In this document: piece by piece, positions 12,380 to 23,713 of the stretch
How the letters are laid out: each line of letters starts with the position of its first letter
Numbering within the stretch: the stretch's first letter is position 1
From: Darksidea phi
Lineage: Eukaryota; Ascomycota; Dothideomycetes; Pleosporales; Lentitheciaceae
Reading direction: 5' to 3'
Length of the DNA: 64,000 nucleotides
Assembly: GCA_030770425.1 (NCBI GenBank)
Contig: JASJFT010000015.1
Span: 1 to 64,000 of the forward strand
The notes under the pieces: model-generated
What the model was told of the DNA's origin: nothing
Databases searched by the model: none
What the model saw: the letters and a program-made list of their open reading frames with translations, nothing else
Made by a program: the position numbers and the translations under genes

Positions 12380-14500
12380 TTATTATTTATTCCTTTTCTT
12401 ATAATCGAAATAATAGTCTTACTTCTTATACTCCTTAAAAGAGTAGTTATAGAGCTTAGAAGTATCTTTAGAGTAAATAGGTCTCTTTTCTAACTTATTA
12501 GAAAAGGGCCTACTTATAGTCGGCTACTTTCTCTTAGAGACGACTAATCGGTTATTTTAGGCGAGCCGGGCCTTTTAGTATTAGTTATTCTTAAGTAGTA
12601 CTCTATTAGCTAAAGTCGTATATTTATAGAGCTTACTAAAGGTAAAATTACTATTATTAAATAGATCTACCTTATTTCTTAGCTTAAAGTAGAGCTTATC
12701 TACGAATTCTTCGTTCTACTAATAGTAAGGTAGATAGACCTTTATTACTAGACGCTTAAAATTCTTAACGAAGTTACTAACTTCGCTAAACGCGTTTATA
12801 CGTAGTTAGTAGAATTTAACTTTTACCTTCTTCTTCGTATAGGGATCTTTATAGCGTTTCTTAATATATTCTAATAGGTCTATATTGGATACGAAGTCTA
12901 CTTCTTCTTCTCTAGAATTTAGCTATATCCGAATATAGTCTTTTACCGGGCCCGTTAGTCGGGATATAATATAGGCTCGATAGATCTTAGCTATTTATTA
13001 GAGGGTTTCTCGTACGTACTAGTTCTTATTAACGGTAAGTTTCTATTCTATATTATAGAGCTAGTTCTTTAACTTAAACTCTCTATTATTTTTAAATAAG
13101 ACGGGGTCGAGGTAAAATATAATCTTCTAGGAGTTAGAGGTTTATAGGAATTTACTTCGGTAGTTTTCTATAATATCCTCCTCCTAAATAAGAACCTATA
13201 TTCTATTACTTAAGGTAATAGTTATAAATCCTAATAAGACTAATAGAGATCTCGCGGAGGAGGTACTAGGACGAGGAGTAGAAGTATTTTCTATTTTCTT
13301 TATAGTAAAGGATAGTATATCTAATTCTAATAGATACTTATAATAGTCCTTATTAGATAGAAGAGTCTATATTAGATCTAGGAACGTAATTAGTTTAGTA
13401 GTTAGCTCTTTTCGTAAGAAGCTTAACTAAAAGGTTAAATACTAGACTAAATCCTACTAGAATCTTCCTAGGAGCCCGGGGGTTTAAAGTAGAATATAAT
13501 AGATAAGAGGGGTCCTTTAGAGGCCGATATTTAGACTATTTAGTTATACCGTCGTAGAGGGGAGTCTTACCTCTTCTATATCTTATCTACTATTAGGGTT
13601 ATACTATAATAGCGGAGTCTTAAGAGTAGACTTAGGGTTATACTAAGAGAGGACTACGAGTCCGGTCTTTATATAGGTAGCTATAGGGAAGGACTATTTA
13701 AGGTCTTCCTCTAAACTCTACTATCTACTTATAGTTCTCTAGACTTATTAGAGCTCTTCTTATAGCTTTTTAACTTATCTTCTATAATTATCCCTTTCCT
13801 TAGCTAATTAGTTAAACTTATCGGCCGTAGTATTTATAAAGGCGTTCCTACTAACTATACCTACTCCTATAGTATACGCTAGCCTTTTAGCTATAATAAG
13901 ACGGAGACTATTATCTATTAGGATATTAGTAATTAGGTCGGGTCCCTCCTAGGTAGCTAGTATATCCCGGACTATATTATAGTCTAGGAGTTCTTCCTAT
14001 CCTTCTATATTTATTAGATAGGGGATTTAGAGTCTATTTTCTCCTCTAAGTAATTTAACCCTCTTAGCGTACTTATCGATCTTCTCTTCGAGGCTATCTT
14101 TACTTATACTCTCCTCTTAAGGGGAGAAGACGGCCTTAAGGGTCTAAGAGTTAATATACGCGTCTTTATTAACGAATACCTCTAAGAGGGTTAGTTTATA
14201 GACCTTAATTAGCTTTTACTAGTATACTTCCTCTTTAGAAGAGAGTATCTTACTTCTAGTCTAGCTCTAAGATCTAGTCTAAGCTCGCGTACTTCTTACC
14301 CTACTTAGAGCTCGACTCGGGGTCTTCCTCTTTCCTTTATCTTTCTTCTATAGGGAGGTCTTACGGGAAGGCGGCTTTAAAGGGCCTACTTAGCCTAGGA
14401 AGTCCGCTATCTTATTATTATACTAATTTAGTAATTTAGTTAATTATATAAAGATAAGTTAGTTATAGGGTTTAGAATATAGATCTAATTCTACGTAATA
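12380..14500 (-). pseudogene. Fossil gag of the retrotransposon
   Basis: The clearest part is 12600-12960. On the minus strand it contains VSNIDLLEYIKKRYKDPYTK, then LRINAFSEVSNFVKNFKRLV, then NEEFVDKLYFKLRNKVDLFN. This has the pattern of fungal gag capsid proteins: F..F......DP....A...L..L.Q......Y...F......L.....A....F..GL. A Tyr-rich segment near 12390-12440 (from lost Cys) may be the zinc knuckle, but its spacing does not match CCHC exactly. The limits toward 14500 are approximate, because the N-terminal half gave no motif. Confidence 0.7.
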
Positions 14501-14694
14501 CTTTTATAGATCCCTTCTCTCTAAGGGAGATACTAGGTACTCTAGTAATATTAGGGCTTAAAGTAGTTAATTTTAAGACTTACCTAAGGGAGCGCCGTAT
14601 ACTACCTACCCTAAGTACCGTAGACCTCTAGGGATTTTAGGGGGGTTAATATTTAGCTACCGTCTCCGACTAAAAGTTAGAGATCTTAGGATAA

Positions 14695-14962
14695 TATAAG
14701 ACCCTAGGACTAAGTATAATTAACTAGGAGTTATAATAGTTAAGGTAGCCTTTTAATTAACTAATAGTAGAATCGGTATATTAAAGCTATCCTAAGATAG
14801 TACTATAAGGGTATAAGAATAAGGGGTTCTTATACTCGAATAGAGCTTAGCGTACTAAATAAGCTAACTAACTATTAGACTAATCCTCGGGATTACCTAA
14901 TCTACTAATCGAAATAGGAAATAAGTAAAATAACTAGGTTACCTAGAGAACGGGCCGTAATA
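14695..14962 (-). repeat. 5' LTR (right copy), 268 bp
   Basis: It starts tataagaccctagg and ends cgtaata on the plus strand, like the left copy. It probably held the element's promoter when active. I could not identify a tRNA primer-binding site just inside it, at 14670-14694. The expected TGG start would have been erased. Confidence 0.93.
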
Positions 14963-14967
14963 GTATC
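14963..14967. repeat. Target-site duplication, right copy (gtatc)
   Basis: Identical to 7098-7102. It is intact in both copies although the DNA on either side is heavily mutated. The sequence gtatc holds no CA or TG, so it could not have been a CpA target. Confidence 0.9.
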
Positions 14968-16770
14968 CGAAGCGAATTAAGTAATCTTAAGTTATTAAGA
15001 GTAGTAGTAATAATAGAGATATAAGTAAATATCTAATCGATTTATATATATATATCTTATTATAATTCTAAATTATATAATACTCCTACTAAAAGAAGGT
15101 CTAAAATATTAACTCTATTACTTTACTCTTCTATCGGAAAGGCTTAGAGTATAGGGGATAGGAGAGGTTCCGAAGATAACTCTATTTAAGTAAATATAGT
15201 AGTAAGCTCTTCTTTTACTTACTATACTACCTAAAGCTCCCCGTTATACTAGACTCTAGTCGTCGATATAGCTATACTAAGGAGTAATTTAATCTATTAC
15301 GGCGCTAAATTACTAAGATCTTAAGCTAATACTAACTTTTAAGAAAATAATAGTATTTATATATCTCGTATAACTAGGTAAGATCCTAGCTAAGCGAGTA
15401 GAAAGTCTTAAGATTTAGATATTTAAGTAATAGTAGAGGAAGAGGAAGAAGAGGAAGAAGAGGAAGAAGAGAAAGATTAATATAGTAAAGGGAATAATAT
15501 ATATACCGATCGCGTAAACCTTTATAAACTACGACTAAGTAGAGTCGTCGAATAACCTATAGCTATTATAGCTAATAGTTATAGTAAAAAGGGTAGTCTT
15601 CTATATCTAGTATATTAGACTCTCTTAAAAAGAAATCTTAATACTACGTAGCTTATATAACTTACTAAGTCTTCCTATAAAAAAGTTTCTTAGAGTAAAA
15701 TAAACTATAAGATTAAGACTCTAAAGTACTATATACGAGTTCTAGATTCTTCTCTAAAGATATATTAGTATAATAAAAATATATATCTAGGATTTCTATT
15801 TTAACCTAAAGATTAATTAAAGAAGGCCCTTAATACTATAAAGAAATTACGTCCGAGACTTAAATAGAGTAAGGAGTTAAATAGAGAACTATATCGTCTT
15901 AGATATAATAGTAAACTAGAGGACTCCTAGGTATCTAAGCTTATAGATCTATTTACTAGACTAAAACCTACTAAATAAGCTATTTAGTCTTAATAGTATA
16001 AACTTAAGAAGAGATACTAGTCTAGGAAAGAAATAAGTAAGGAACTATAGACCCTAATTAAATAATATCTTAATTTAGAATACCCTAATAATAAAGTAGA
16101 GATCTTAGATTTCGGGCGTTCTTAATTAGAAATTCCCGATAGTAGCTTAGACTAGTATACGTTCGATTCCTTAATCTTCCTAATAACTTTCTTAATCGGT
16201 ACTATTATTTAGTACTTAGAGTATAACGCTCCCGATAGTCTAATTATAAGACTAGACTAGAAGACGAGCTTCTATAACTATTAGGGTAAATATATAGAAT
16301 AGGCCTCTTACTATAAACTTCTATAGAAAGCTAGTCTAATTAGTTTAGATTTAATAAAGTAATTTCTATTATATAGATATTTAAAGTATACCTCTATCTT
16401 TATAGGATTAGACCGATAGAGAGCTTTTCGCGTATATTAGAAGACGTATTATAAAGAGGAGAGAAGCCTCTCTTTCTATAAACTTATCTACGAGGCCGAG
16501 TAATAATCTATAGACGATATAGAGTATTAGTATAATTAAGATAGAAATTCTACTCTCCTACTAGTAATAACTACTAAGTACCGTAGCTATAAGCGGCCCC
16601 TTACTAAGGACCTCTCTAAGCCCTTTATCTATACCCTCTATAACTACTACTTTTATTATAAGTTATATCTTAAGTACTACTACTACTCTCTATATACCGA
16701 TAATAAGCTATTTAAGTATACTAACTATAATATAAAGTTCTTAAGAAGTAATAACTTCTTAAAGTACTAC
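14968..16770 (+). pseudogene. Fossil reading frame, 3' part, unknown protein with an acidic tract
   Basis: This continues the frame of 6809-7102 after the retrotransposon is removed. The phase is kept for about 1.8 kb (positions 14968, 15433 and 16540 are in the same frame). The only interruptions are TAA/TAG codons. It includes a run of eleven Glu codons at 15436-15468 and a 77-codon stop-free run from 16540 to 16770 containing RPLTKDLSKPFIYTLYNYY. With roughly one stop per ten codons expected in this DNA, such runs are unlikely by chance. I do not recognise the family; it could be a host gene or an older transposon protein. The frame may go on past 16770. Confidence 0.5.
15435..15476 (+). 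repeat. 42-nt purine-only GAA/GAG tract
   Basis: No pyrimidine occurs from 15435 to 15476. In the fossil frame it encodes consecutive Glu residues. Such a tract offers no CpA on the plus strand, and TC/TT on the minus strand is not a preferred RIP site, so it survives as a marker of former coding DNA. Confidence 0.8.
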
Positions 16771-19700
16771 TAATACGTATATAGTACCGGCGCTATTATA
16801 CTCGATATTATAGACTACTCTAAAGTATAGTCTTAACCTCCTACCGGCGTATACGATAGCCTAGAGCCGCTTAGTAAAAAGTAAAAAATATCGGAAATAT
16901 AAGTAAATATCCGCTTATATATATATACTTCTCTTATTAATATTCTAGTATACTTAATTCTATAAAAAGAAGACTTTACTCCTTTATTAGTAGTTTACCC
17001 CTAACTATACTAGGCTAAGAACTATACTAATCTATTAGCCCTAGTATATCTCGGCCGATTAATACTTCCTTTAAGTAGGAAGATACCTTCTAAATCTATC
17101 TATATAAGTTTCTCTTAATATATCTATATAAATATAAGCTATATATAGATTATCTCTAGATTAAATTTAAAGATAGACCTACCCTATCTTATAAAGTAAT
17201 CGAGTTAATCTAGTAAACCTTACTCCTTACTTATAACTTTAGTATACCTTTACCTAACTAGATTAGTAATCCTATTAGAGACTATCTTACGAAGTTCCTA
17301 GAAAAGTCTATAGATAAGATATATAAATAGCTTATAGAAATACTATACTTAGGGCTACTACTAATAATTACTCTTTAGTTAAGGTTAAATACTAAGTATA
17401 AACTTAATATTAAGGTTATATCTACGAGCGGGTTTTTCGAGGGTTAGAAATATTTTAGAGAGGGGAAGGAAGACGACTAGTTCTATAATAAATATCCTAG
17501 ATTAGAATAGGTAAAGTCTAATAAAGAGTCTAAGAGAAGTATAATATTCTATAGATAAACTTCCCCTATTATTATATATAAGATACTATATTCTTATAAA
17601 TCTAGATAGTATATATAAGCCTTTACTTCTTTATTACCTATATCTAGCTAAAGATATAAGTAATACTCCTCTAGTTAAGTATTAGGGCTAACCTACTCTC
17701 TTATAAAGTACTAAACTTTAAGTTTAACCCCTTAAGTAAACCTCTATTATAATTACTTACTAGTTACTAGGGATAAGTTTTTATACTATATACGTATTTA
17801 TCTATAGCGTAATTCGGTATAGTAATATCGGGATTAATTCTCTTAAGCTAAAAGTTATCTAAATACCTACCTATAATATATATCTTTAGACGAATATTAT
17901 TAACTTAGTCTTTACTTATATCTCCTACTCCTCCTCTTTATTATATTACTCTTAAGTATTTTAGTTAGTACGGTATAGGGATAATAAAGGACTAGAATAG
18001 AAAGCGATAGGGACCGTATAGCTAAGTACTAAAGAAATAGATAAGCTAGCTAGCGGGTATTTAACTCTTATTTAAATTACTATATAAATATTAGTATTAT
18101 ACCTAGCTAGATAGGGTTAGTAGTATTACCTCTTTTAAGTAAAAAAATCTAGCTACTATCTTCTTATTACTAAGTTCTTCTATTCTATCTTAATACTACT
18201 AATTTAAAACGAGGTCTACTACCGTTCATATATATACCTTTACTAAGGGTAGTAACTCTTTATTAATAGTATTAGAAAACCTTAGCTAGTTTAGAATAAT
18301 CTTTATCTATAAATCTATACGGGACTACCGTATAATATATCTATCTAATATTAATATAGAATCCTTAACGGATCTAAAGATAAAGTAGATAGTACCGACT
18401 TTAAAATAGATAGTCTAGCTAGGGCTAAGTACGACGTATCTTAACCTATCTATAGAATAATCGGTTAGATTAGTACTCTAGTTATATATTTCTTCTTCGA
18501 TTAGATAAGAGATCTATCTAAAGCTAACTTACCTCTATTATACTATAAGCTACGTAACCTTTCTATAACTATCTTAATATAATAATATTTAGGTACCGTC
18601 TTAGGTAAGTAGAATCTAATCTTTAATATTCTTCTACTAGTTTTACTCTATAACTAATATAGTATACCATTTACTAAAGTTACTATCTAAGACCGTATCT
18701 CGTACTCGGCCGAGTAGCTAATAGTCCTCGCTAGTAAGAAAATATAGAAGTATTAAGTATAGAAGTAGACTATATAATTCTAGAATATTAAAAGGGTCTT
18801 TACTAACTTTATTCTTTAGAAATATATCCTAAACCTCGCTAAGCTATATTCTTTTATACGATACTTCGTTTATACTAAGTAACGACTTTTATATAGAAAC
18901 TAGCCTATTAAGATTCCTAAGCCGTCGGAAAAGCTATTATATAGGTCGGTCTTTATATTTATCCTATTTAAACTACTATTAATTCTTAGTAATAATAGGC
19001 CCGTAGAGAACGGTATTATAGTTAAGTCGTATCTCTATCTCTTTACTAGTAAGATAGTATACCTTAATTTCGGTATTATTCCCTATTATAACTAGTTATC
19101 TAGCCCGGTATAGTAGGGTATATATACTTTTATTATTTAACTATCTCTAGGTCTTTAGAGACCCCTATATAGATTTTAGTTAGAATAATATATACTTTTA
19201 AAAGATAGTATTATCTATTAAATTATATATAGGATATTTATTATAGAGATAGATAAGACTTCCTTATAAGAAAGTAGTACTCGGGTCTATAATAGCTTAA
19301 CTAGATGGTTAACCCTATTTAGAGAGTAATAGCCGACGCCGTTTAAGGGGTAGATTTATAAATATTAAAGCGGGCCTAACCGTCTAAGTATTACTTAGCG
19401 ACGGGCGGTCTAATATACGTAATATAGTCTAGCTTATATACTTCTTAAGATATTTCTTATAAACCTAGTTTTAGTACTCTTTATACTTACTAGCTATTAT
19501 AATATCTTCTATAGTAGTCTCTATAGTAGAGAGAAATTTCGAAGAGTAGATATAGGTATTATTACCCGATAAGTTAGTACCTTAGTCTCTTTTATTTCGT
19601 TTAATAGAAAGTTTTAGTCTACTTACCTTAGATCCCTATATCGGAGTTTCCCTATAGAATAAAGTTAAATAAATTCTACTTAATTTCCGTTTTATACGTA

Positions 19701-19803
19701 GCTCCTTAGACGGTATAATATTATTAGTAGACGACGTTATACTTAACGAAGAGAATAGTAAGGAAGAGATAGTCCTATTAGGGGTTATACTTTTAGGCGA
19801 AGC

Positions 19804-19850
19804 GGATAAGAATAAGTCGCTAACTAAACTAGTAGATAGACTAGTAGCTA
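19804..19850 (+). repeat. 47-bp direct repeat, copy 1
   Basis: The block from ggataagaataagtcgct through ctagtagcta recurs at 19932-19979 with almost no change. Identical stretches this long are rare here and suggest a tandem domain or protein repeat in the source sequence. Confidence 0.65.
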
Positions 19851-19931
19851 CTATACCGTTATCTATAGAAGAGCTAAGTACTTTAGAATAGACTATTAAG
19901 GGCTATATACCTACTATCGATTCGGGCGAAG

Positions 19932-19979
19932 TAGATAATAAGGATAAGTCGCTAACTAAACTAGTAGATAGACTAGTAG
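19932..19979 (+). repeat. 47-bp direct repeat, copy 2
   Basis: Second copy, 128 bp downstream of the first and in the same orientation. Both are preceded by a similar gcgaag-containing stretch, so the true unit may be about 128 bp. Confidence 0.65.
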
Positions 19980-20165
19980 CTATTACCGGCTTAGATAGAT
20001 ATATAACTTTTATAGAAATAATAAGTCCGTATTAGTTATATATATAGTCTTCTAATAAGTTAAAGATTAGCTAGAATAAGAAGGTATATCTATTTCTACC
20101 CGACTTTTTAAAATCGTACTTATCTTACTATAAGCCTAGATTTTTAAGGTTAGTCTAAGTAATAG

Positions 20166-20880
20166 GGTTAATTAATAACTTTAAAGGGTCCCTATTAATA
20201 ACCCTAGATAGTAGAAGTTAGTTTAACTTTATTATAGCTACTTCCTAGCTAGGATTATATATTACGGCGGTACTAAGTAACTTATAATACCTCTACCTAG
20301 TAGAAGTCTACTTATAGTATCGGAGCTTCTCTATACCCTAGAATCCGCTAGCCTTAGTAAGAGGAGGAAGGTATTACTTTATCTACTTTACGCTAGACTT
20401 AGCTATACTAATAAAATACTCCTATTACTTTGTCTTATTACTCGATTAATAGTTCTTTATCTTTCTATATTATAAGTATTCTTATACTATAATATCCTTA
20501 ATACGTATAAATAGCTACTCGAGATCTTTCTACCGGTCGAGAAGCTCATCCTATTTAACTACGTATACTCGGAACTTATTAGCGTTATTAGCTAATTAAA
20601 GGGTAGTACAGAACTCCTATACTTATAGATTATTATAATCGGAAAGAGTATAGCCGTTACTTAAAGTATATTAGCTCTAATATAGACGGAGTTCTAGATT
20701 AGCTTACCTTTAAACTAATCCTATAGTATTAGGTATAGTACTATAGATAGTTCTTATAAGATATATCTAAGACTAGAATCGAAGTAAAGTAAAAATACTA
20801 GTACGGAGAGTTATATATACTAAGAAAAGAGATTTAATTTTAAACTAGTTTACTTACTTAGACTCTTATATACTTACTTA
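20166..20880 (+). pseudogene. Candidate fossil reading frame, unknown product
   Basis: One plus-strand phase has long runs between TAA/TAG codons. One is about 34 codons containing ALVRGGRYYFIYFTLDLAI. Another is about 48 codons from 20453 onward containing TRNLLALLAN. I considered a pogo/Fot1-type transposase because of a following RVVQN-like stretch, but saw no DDE motif and do not assign it. It could also be chance. Confidence 0.25.
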
Positions 20881-23645
20881 GCTAAGTATATACGACTCGT
20901 ATCTAATACGTTACTTTTCCTACTATATACTATAGATTTACCTTTATAATACTTATTTACTAATTTACTACTTTAATACTAGTCTTTATCTCTATACTAG
21001 CCCGCCTTCGCTTCTATTATAATTCCCTTCGGTAAAATAACTATCTTATACTACCTAAGTACTATACTATAGGTATAGCGATATATATTTAAAGTAAGTA
21101 GTTAGATCCTAGAGGTATCTAAAAAGTCTCGTTAAGTCTATTACTGAGTAGGTTAAGGTTATTAGTCTAAGAACTTATAGAAACGTATACCTCTATAGTA
21201 GTTAGAAGATTAAACCGGTATTAATAAAGTATAAATTTACTTATATAGATCGCTATACTAGATAGTAAAGGGAAATTAATAATCCGATATAAGTACTATA
21301 ATATTACGAGTAAGAAGCTATTAAACTAGAATAGTAGTAGCTATATATTTTTATCTCTTAATATAATTAAGATTAAGGGCTATAGATACCTCTTTCTACC
21401 CTTTAAAGACTTTAATTCGAGTCGGCTCTAGTACTATCTCGTATATCTTCTAGTTAGTAAGCTATCTATAGATAATAATAGTATCCGTATAGACTAAAGC
21501 CCGGTACTAGATACTACTATTATATTAGTTAACTAAAAGTTAAGTTATTTTAGTACTTATATAGTAAAGTATATATTACCTAATATACGAATAATATATA
21601 GATATAGAGCTTATATACTTCTCTAATTATTTATTTATTATCTAAGAGTCGTTACCTAGTAATAAGATCTACTATTAAATATAGTAACTTATCTCTAAGG
21701 TAGCCCTTAAATATCTATTAATTCTACTTTATCTTTACCTTTATATCTAGGCTATAATACGAGTATAGCGGGCGTTATATCTACTATTTTACTCTTACTC
21801 TCGCTAAGCCCTTTATTACTCGCGATACCGTTTAATAATACTTAGATTCTTCTTTACTTATTTCTCGCCGTATATACCCCTTAATTCGATAGCTCTATAA
21901 ATCTTTCTAATTCTTCTCTCCTTATAACCGACTATATAGAAACTATTCTCCTTATCTTCGAGCTTTATAAGGATCTAGATTAGGTCTACGTAGATAAAGC
22001 TTACCTCTCTTAATAGAACCTTAAGCGCTTATATATTATAACTAAGAGTAAGATTTATATAAGGAAGAAGAGGAAGAGGGTAAACTTACTTAGCTCTATA
22101 TTAATAGTAACCTTATTAGTTTTAGTAACTACTCTTTTACTAATACTTAGATATACTAACCCTAAATTTTTAGTTTCTAAAAATAATAGGAAGGCTTCTA
22201 ACTATTCTAAGTAACTAGTACTCTCTCGATATTAGCGTTTAATCTAATCTATTTAATATCTTAGTACTATCGTTATATACTCTAGATATTAATAATAAGA
22301 AGTACTTTTAGTCTCTCTATATTTCTAGTATAAGCTAGGATATATATCCTATTCTTAAGCTTTCCCTAATTATAATAATTTTAGAGTAGGTACTTCTCCT
22401 TTTCTACTTAATATAGTCTTTAATACTCTTATAGGACTCTAATAAACTATAATAATTAAGTTTACGATAACTATATAGACCTAGACTCTAGCTTAATTCT
22501 ACGTTATTACTATAGTATATACGGGGCTATAAGCGCTTTTAGATACCTCTCTACCTAACTCTTTAATAAAGTAGACCTAAGATAGCTACGTAATATTTAT
22601 CTAAATATATCTAATACTTAAGAATAGGGCTTTTTTCTATAGTTAAAAGTATTATTTTATTTATAAGATAGTCTCATTATAGTCTTAAGCTTCGAATATA
22701 AATATAAAATTCTATACTAGTCGGTATATCTACTCGTCTCTAATATTTACTAGATCCTTAATATCTACTTTAGGGTTAAAAAATCCTCTACTAGTAGAAT
22801 CGTATTATATAGAGTACGTTACTAGAGTTACTTAGTTAGATACGTAATATATTTATTAATTATTAAATCTATATATAAATAGACTCTATATATACTTAGA
22901 GCTAAAGCCTAATAAAATAATTCCTAGGATTCCTAGTTAATAGGCCCCCCGAATTCTTTTACAGGACTCTTAGCTACCTTAAGTAGTATATTCTATTACT
23001 ATTCCGATAGAGAGTCTAGTATTCTAAAGTAGTTATAGAGATTAAAGTCTATTTTTATATTATTATTATTTTACTTATATAAGGGGGTATACCTTATAGT
23101 ATAGTAAATTATCGAGATTTTTCTTATTATAGACTTCCTCCGTATTGGCCGGTATAGCTATAATAAATACTATATTAGTAGTATTCTATAAAGCTAAGAA
23201 TTAAGTATATTAAGGTCCCTATACCGGGTATATAGGGAGGAGGATAAAGCCCCCTTATATATAGGTAAATAGAGAGGAATAGAAGTATATAGGAATATAT
23301 TCCGGTATAATATATTCTAAGTTATTATATTTTCCTCTATTACCGTTATACCTAGGCCGGGTACTACGTTATTATATAGGGGGAAGGGACGGCCTAGTAG
23401 GTATAGGATATCTAGAACTTTACTCCCCCTCGAAGTATATCGAAATAGCTAGTTAATATATTATTAGACGAAGGCTAGTAGCTTAGTAGAGTAGTTAATC
23501 TATAAATTAGATAGTATTATAATTAACTTAGTTTTTTACGTCTATATTCTTTAAGTAATTTAATATAATAGATAGTACCCTATTATTAAGCTAGCTTATA
23601 TACTAGATTAGGTTATATAACTACTACTAGCTACTATATCTTATT

Positions 23646-23713
23646 CTATTCTATATAAGCTACTCTTATCTAGAGCTTTTATAATTAACGTAGTCTTTAC
23701 TTCTATTTCTTAT
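23646..23713 (+). repeat. 68-bp dispersed repeat, copy 1
   Basis: Contains ctatataagctactctta and ataattaacgtagtcttta. It is nearly identical to 48912-48980, about 25 kb away in the same orientation, with about two differences in the core. This marks a repeat family otherwise blurred by mutation. Confidence 0.75.

Larger units (their letters stand above)
7103..14962 (-). mobile_element. Complete but RIP-dead Ty3/gypsy chromovirus, 7860 bp
   Basis: Two 268-bp direct repeats bound by a perfect 5-bp target duplication enclose about 7.3 kb. On the minus strand the order is gag, protease, reverse transcriptase, RNase H, integrase, chromodomain, which is that of chromodomain-bearing Ty3/gypsy elements (chromoviruses). 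All coding parts are riddled with TAA/TAG from lost Gln and Trp codons and with Cys-to-Tyr changes, so no protein can be made. The 5' LTR is therefore the right-hand copy. The element is nested in an older fossil reading frame. The chromodomain of such elements is thought to steer integration to heterochromatin, which fits the setting. Confidence 0.95.

Noticed and set aside
12390..12440. CCHC zinc knuckle in gag
   Set aside because: Tyr residues at plausible former Cys positions are present, but the spacing is one residue off the CX2CX4HX4C pattern. It is left as a possibility only.
14670..14694. tRNA primer-binding site of the retrotransposon
   Set aside because: No clear complement to a tRNA 3' end could be read. 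The expected TGG would have been mutated, so it cannot be supported.
20166..20880. pogo/Fot1 (CENP-B type) transposase
   Set aside because: Only a vague RVVQN-like resemblance. No DDE catalytic motif or terminal inverted repeats were seen.
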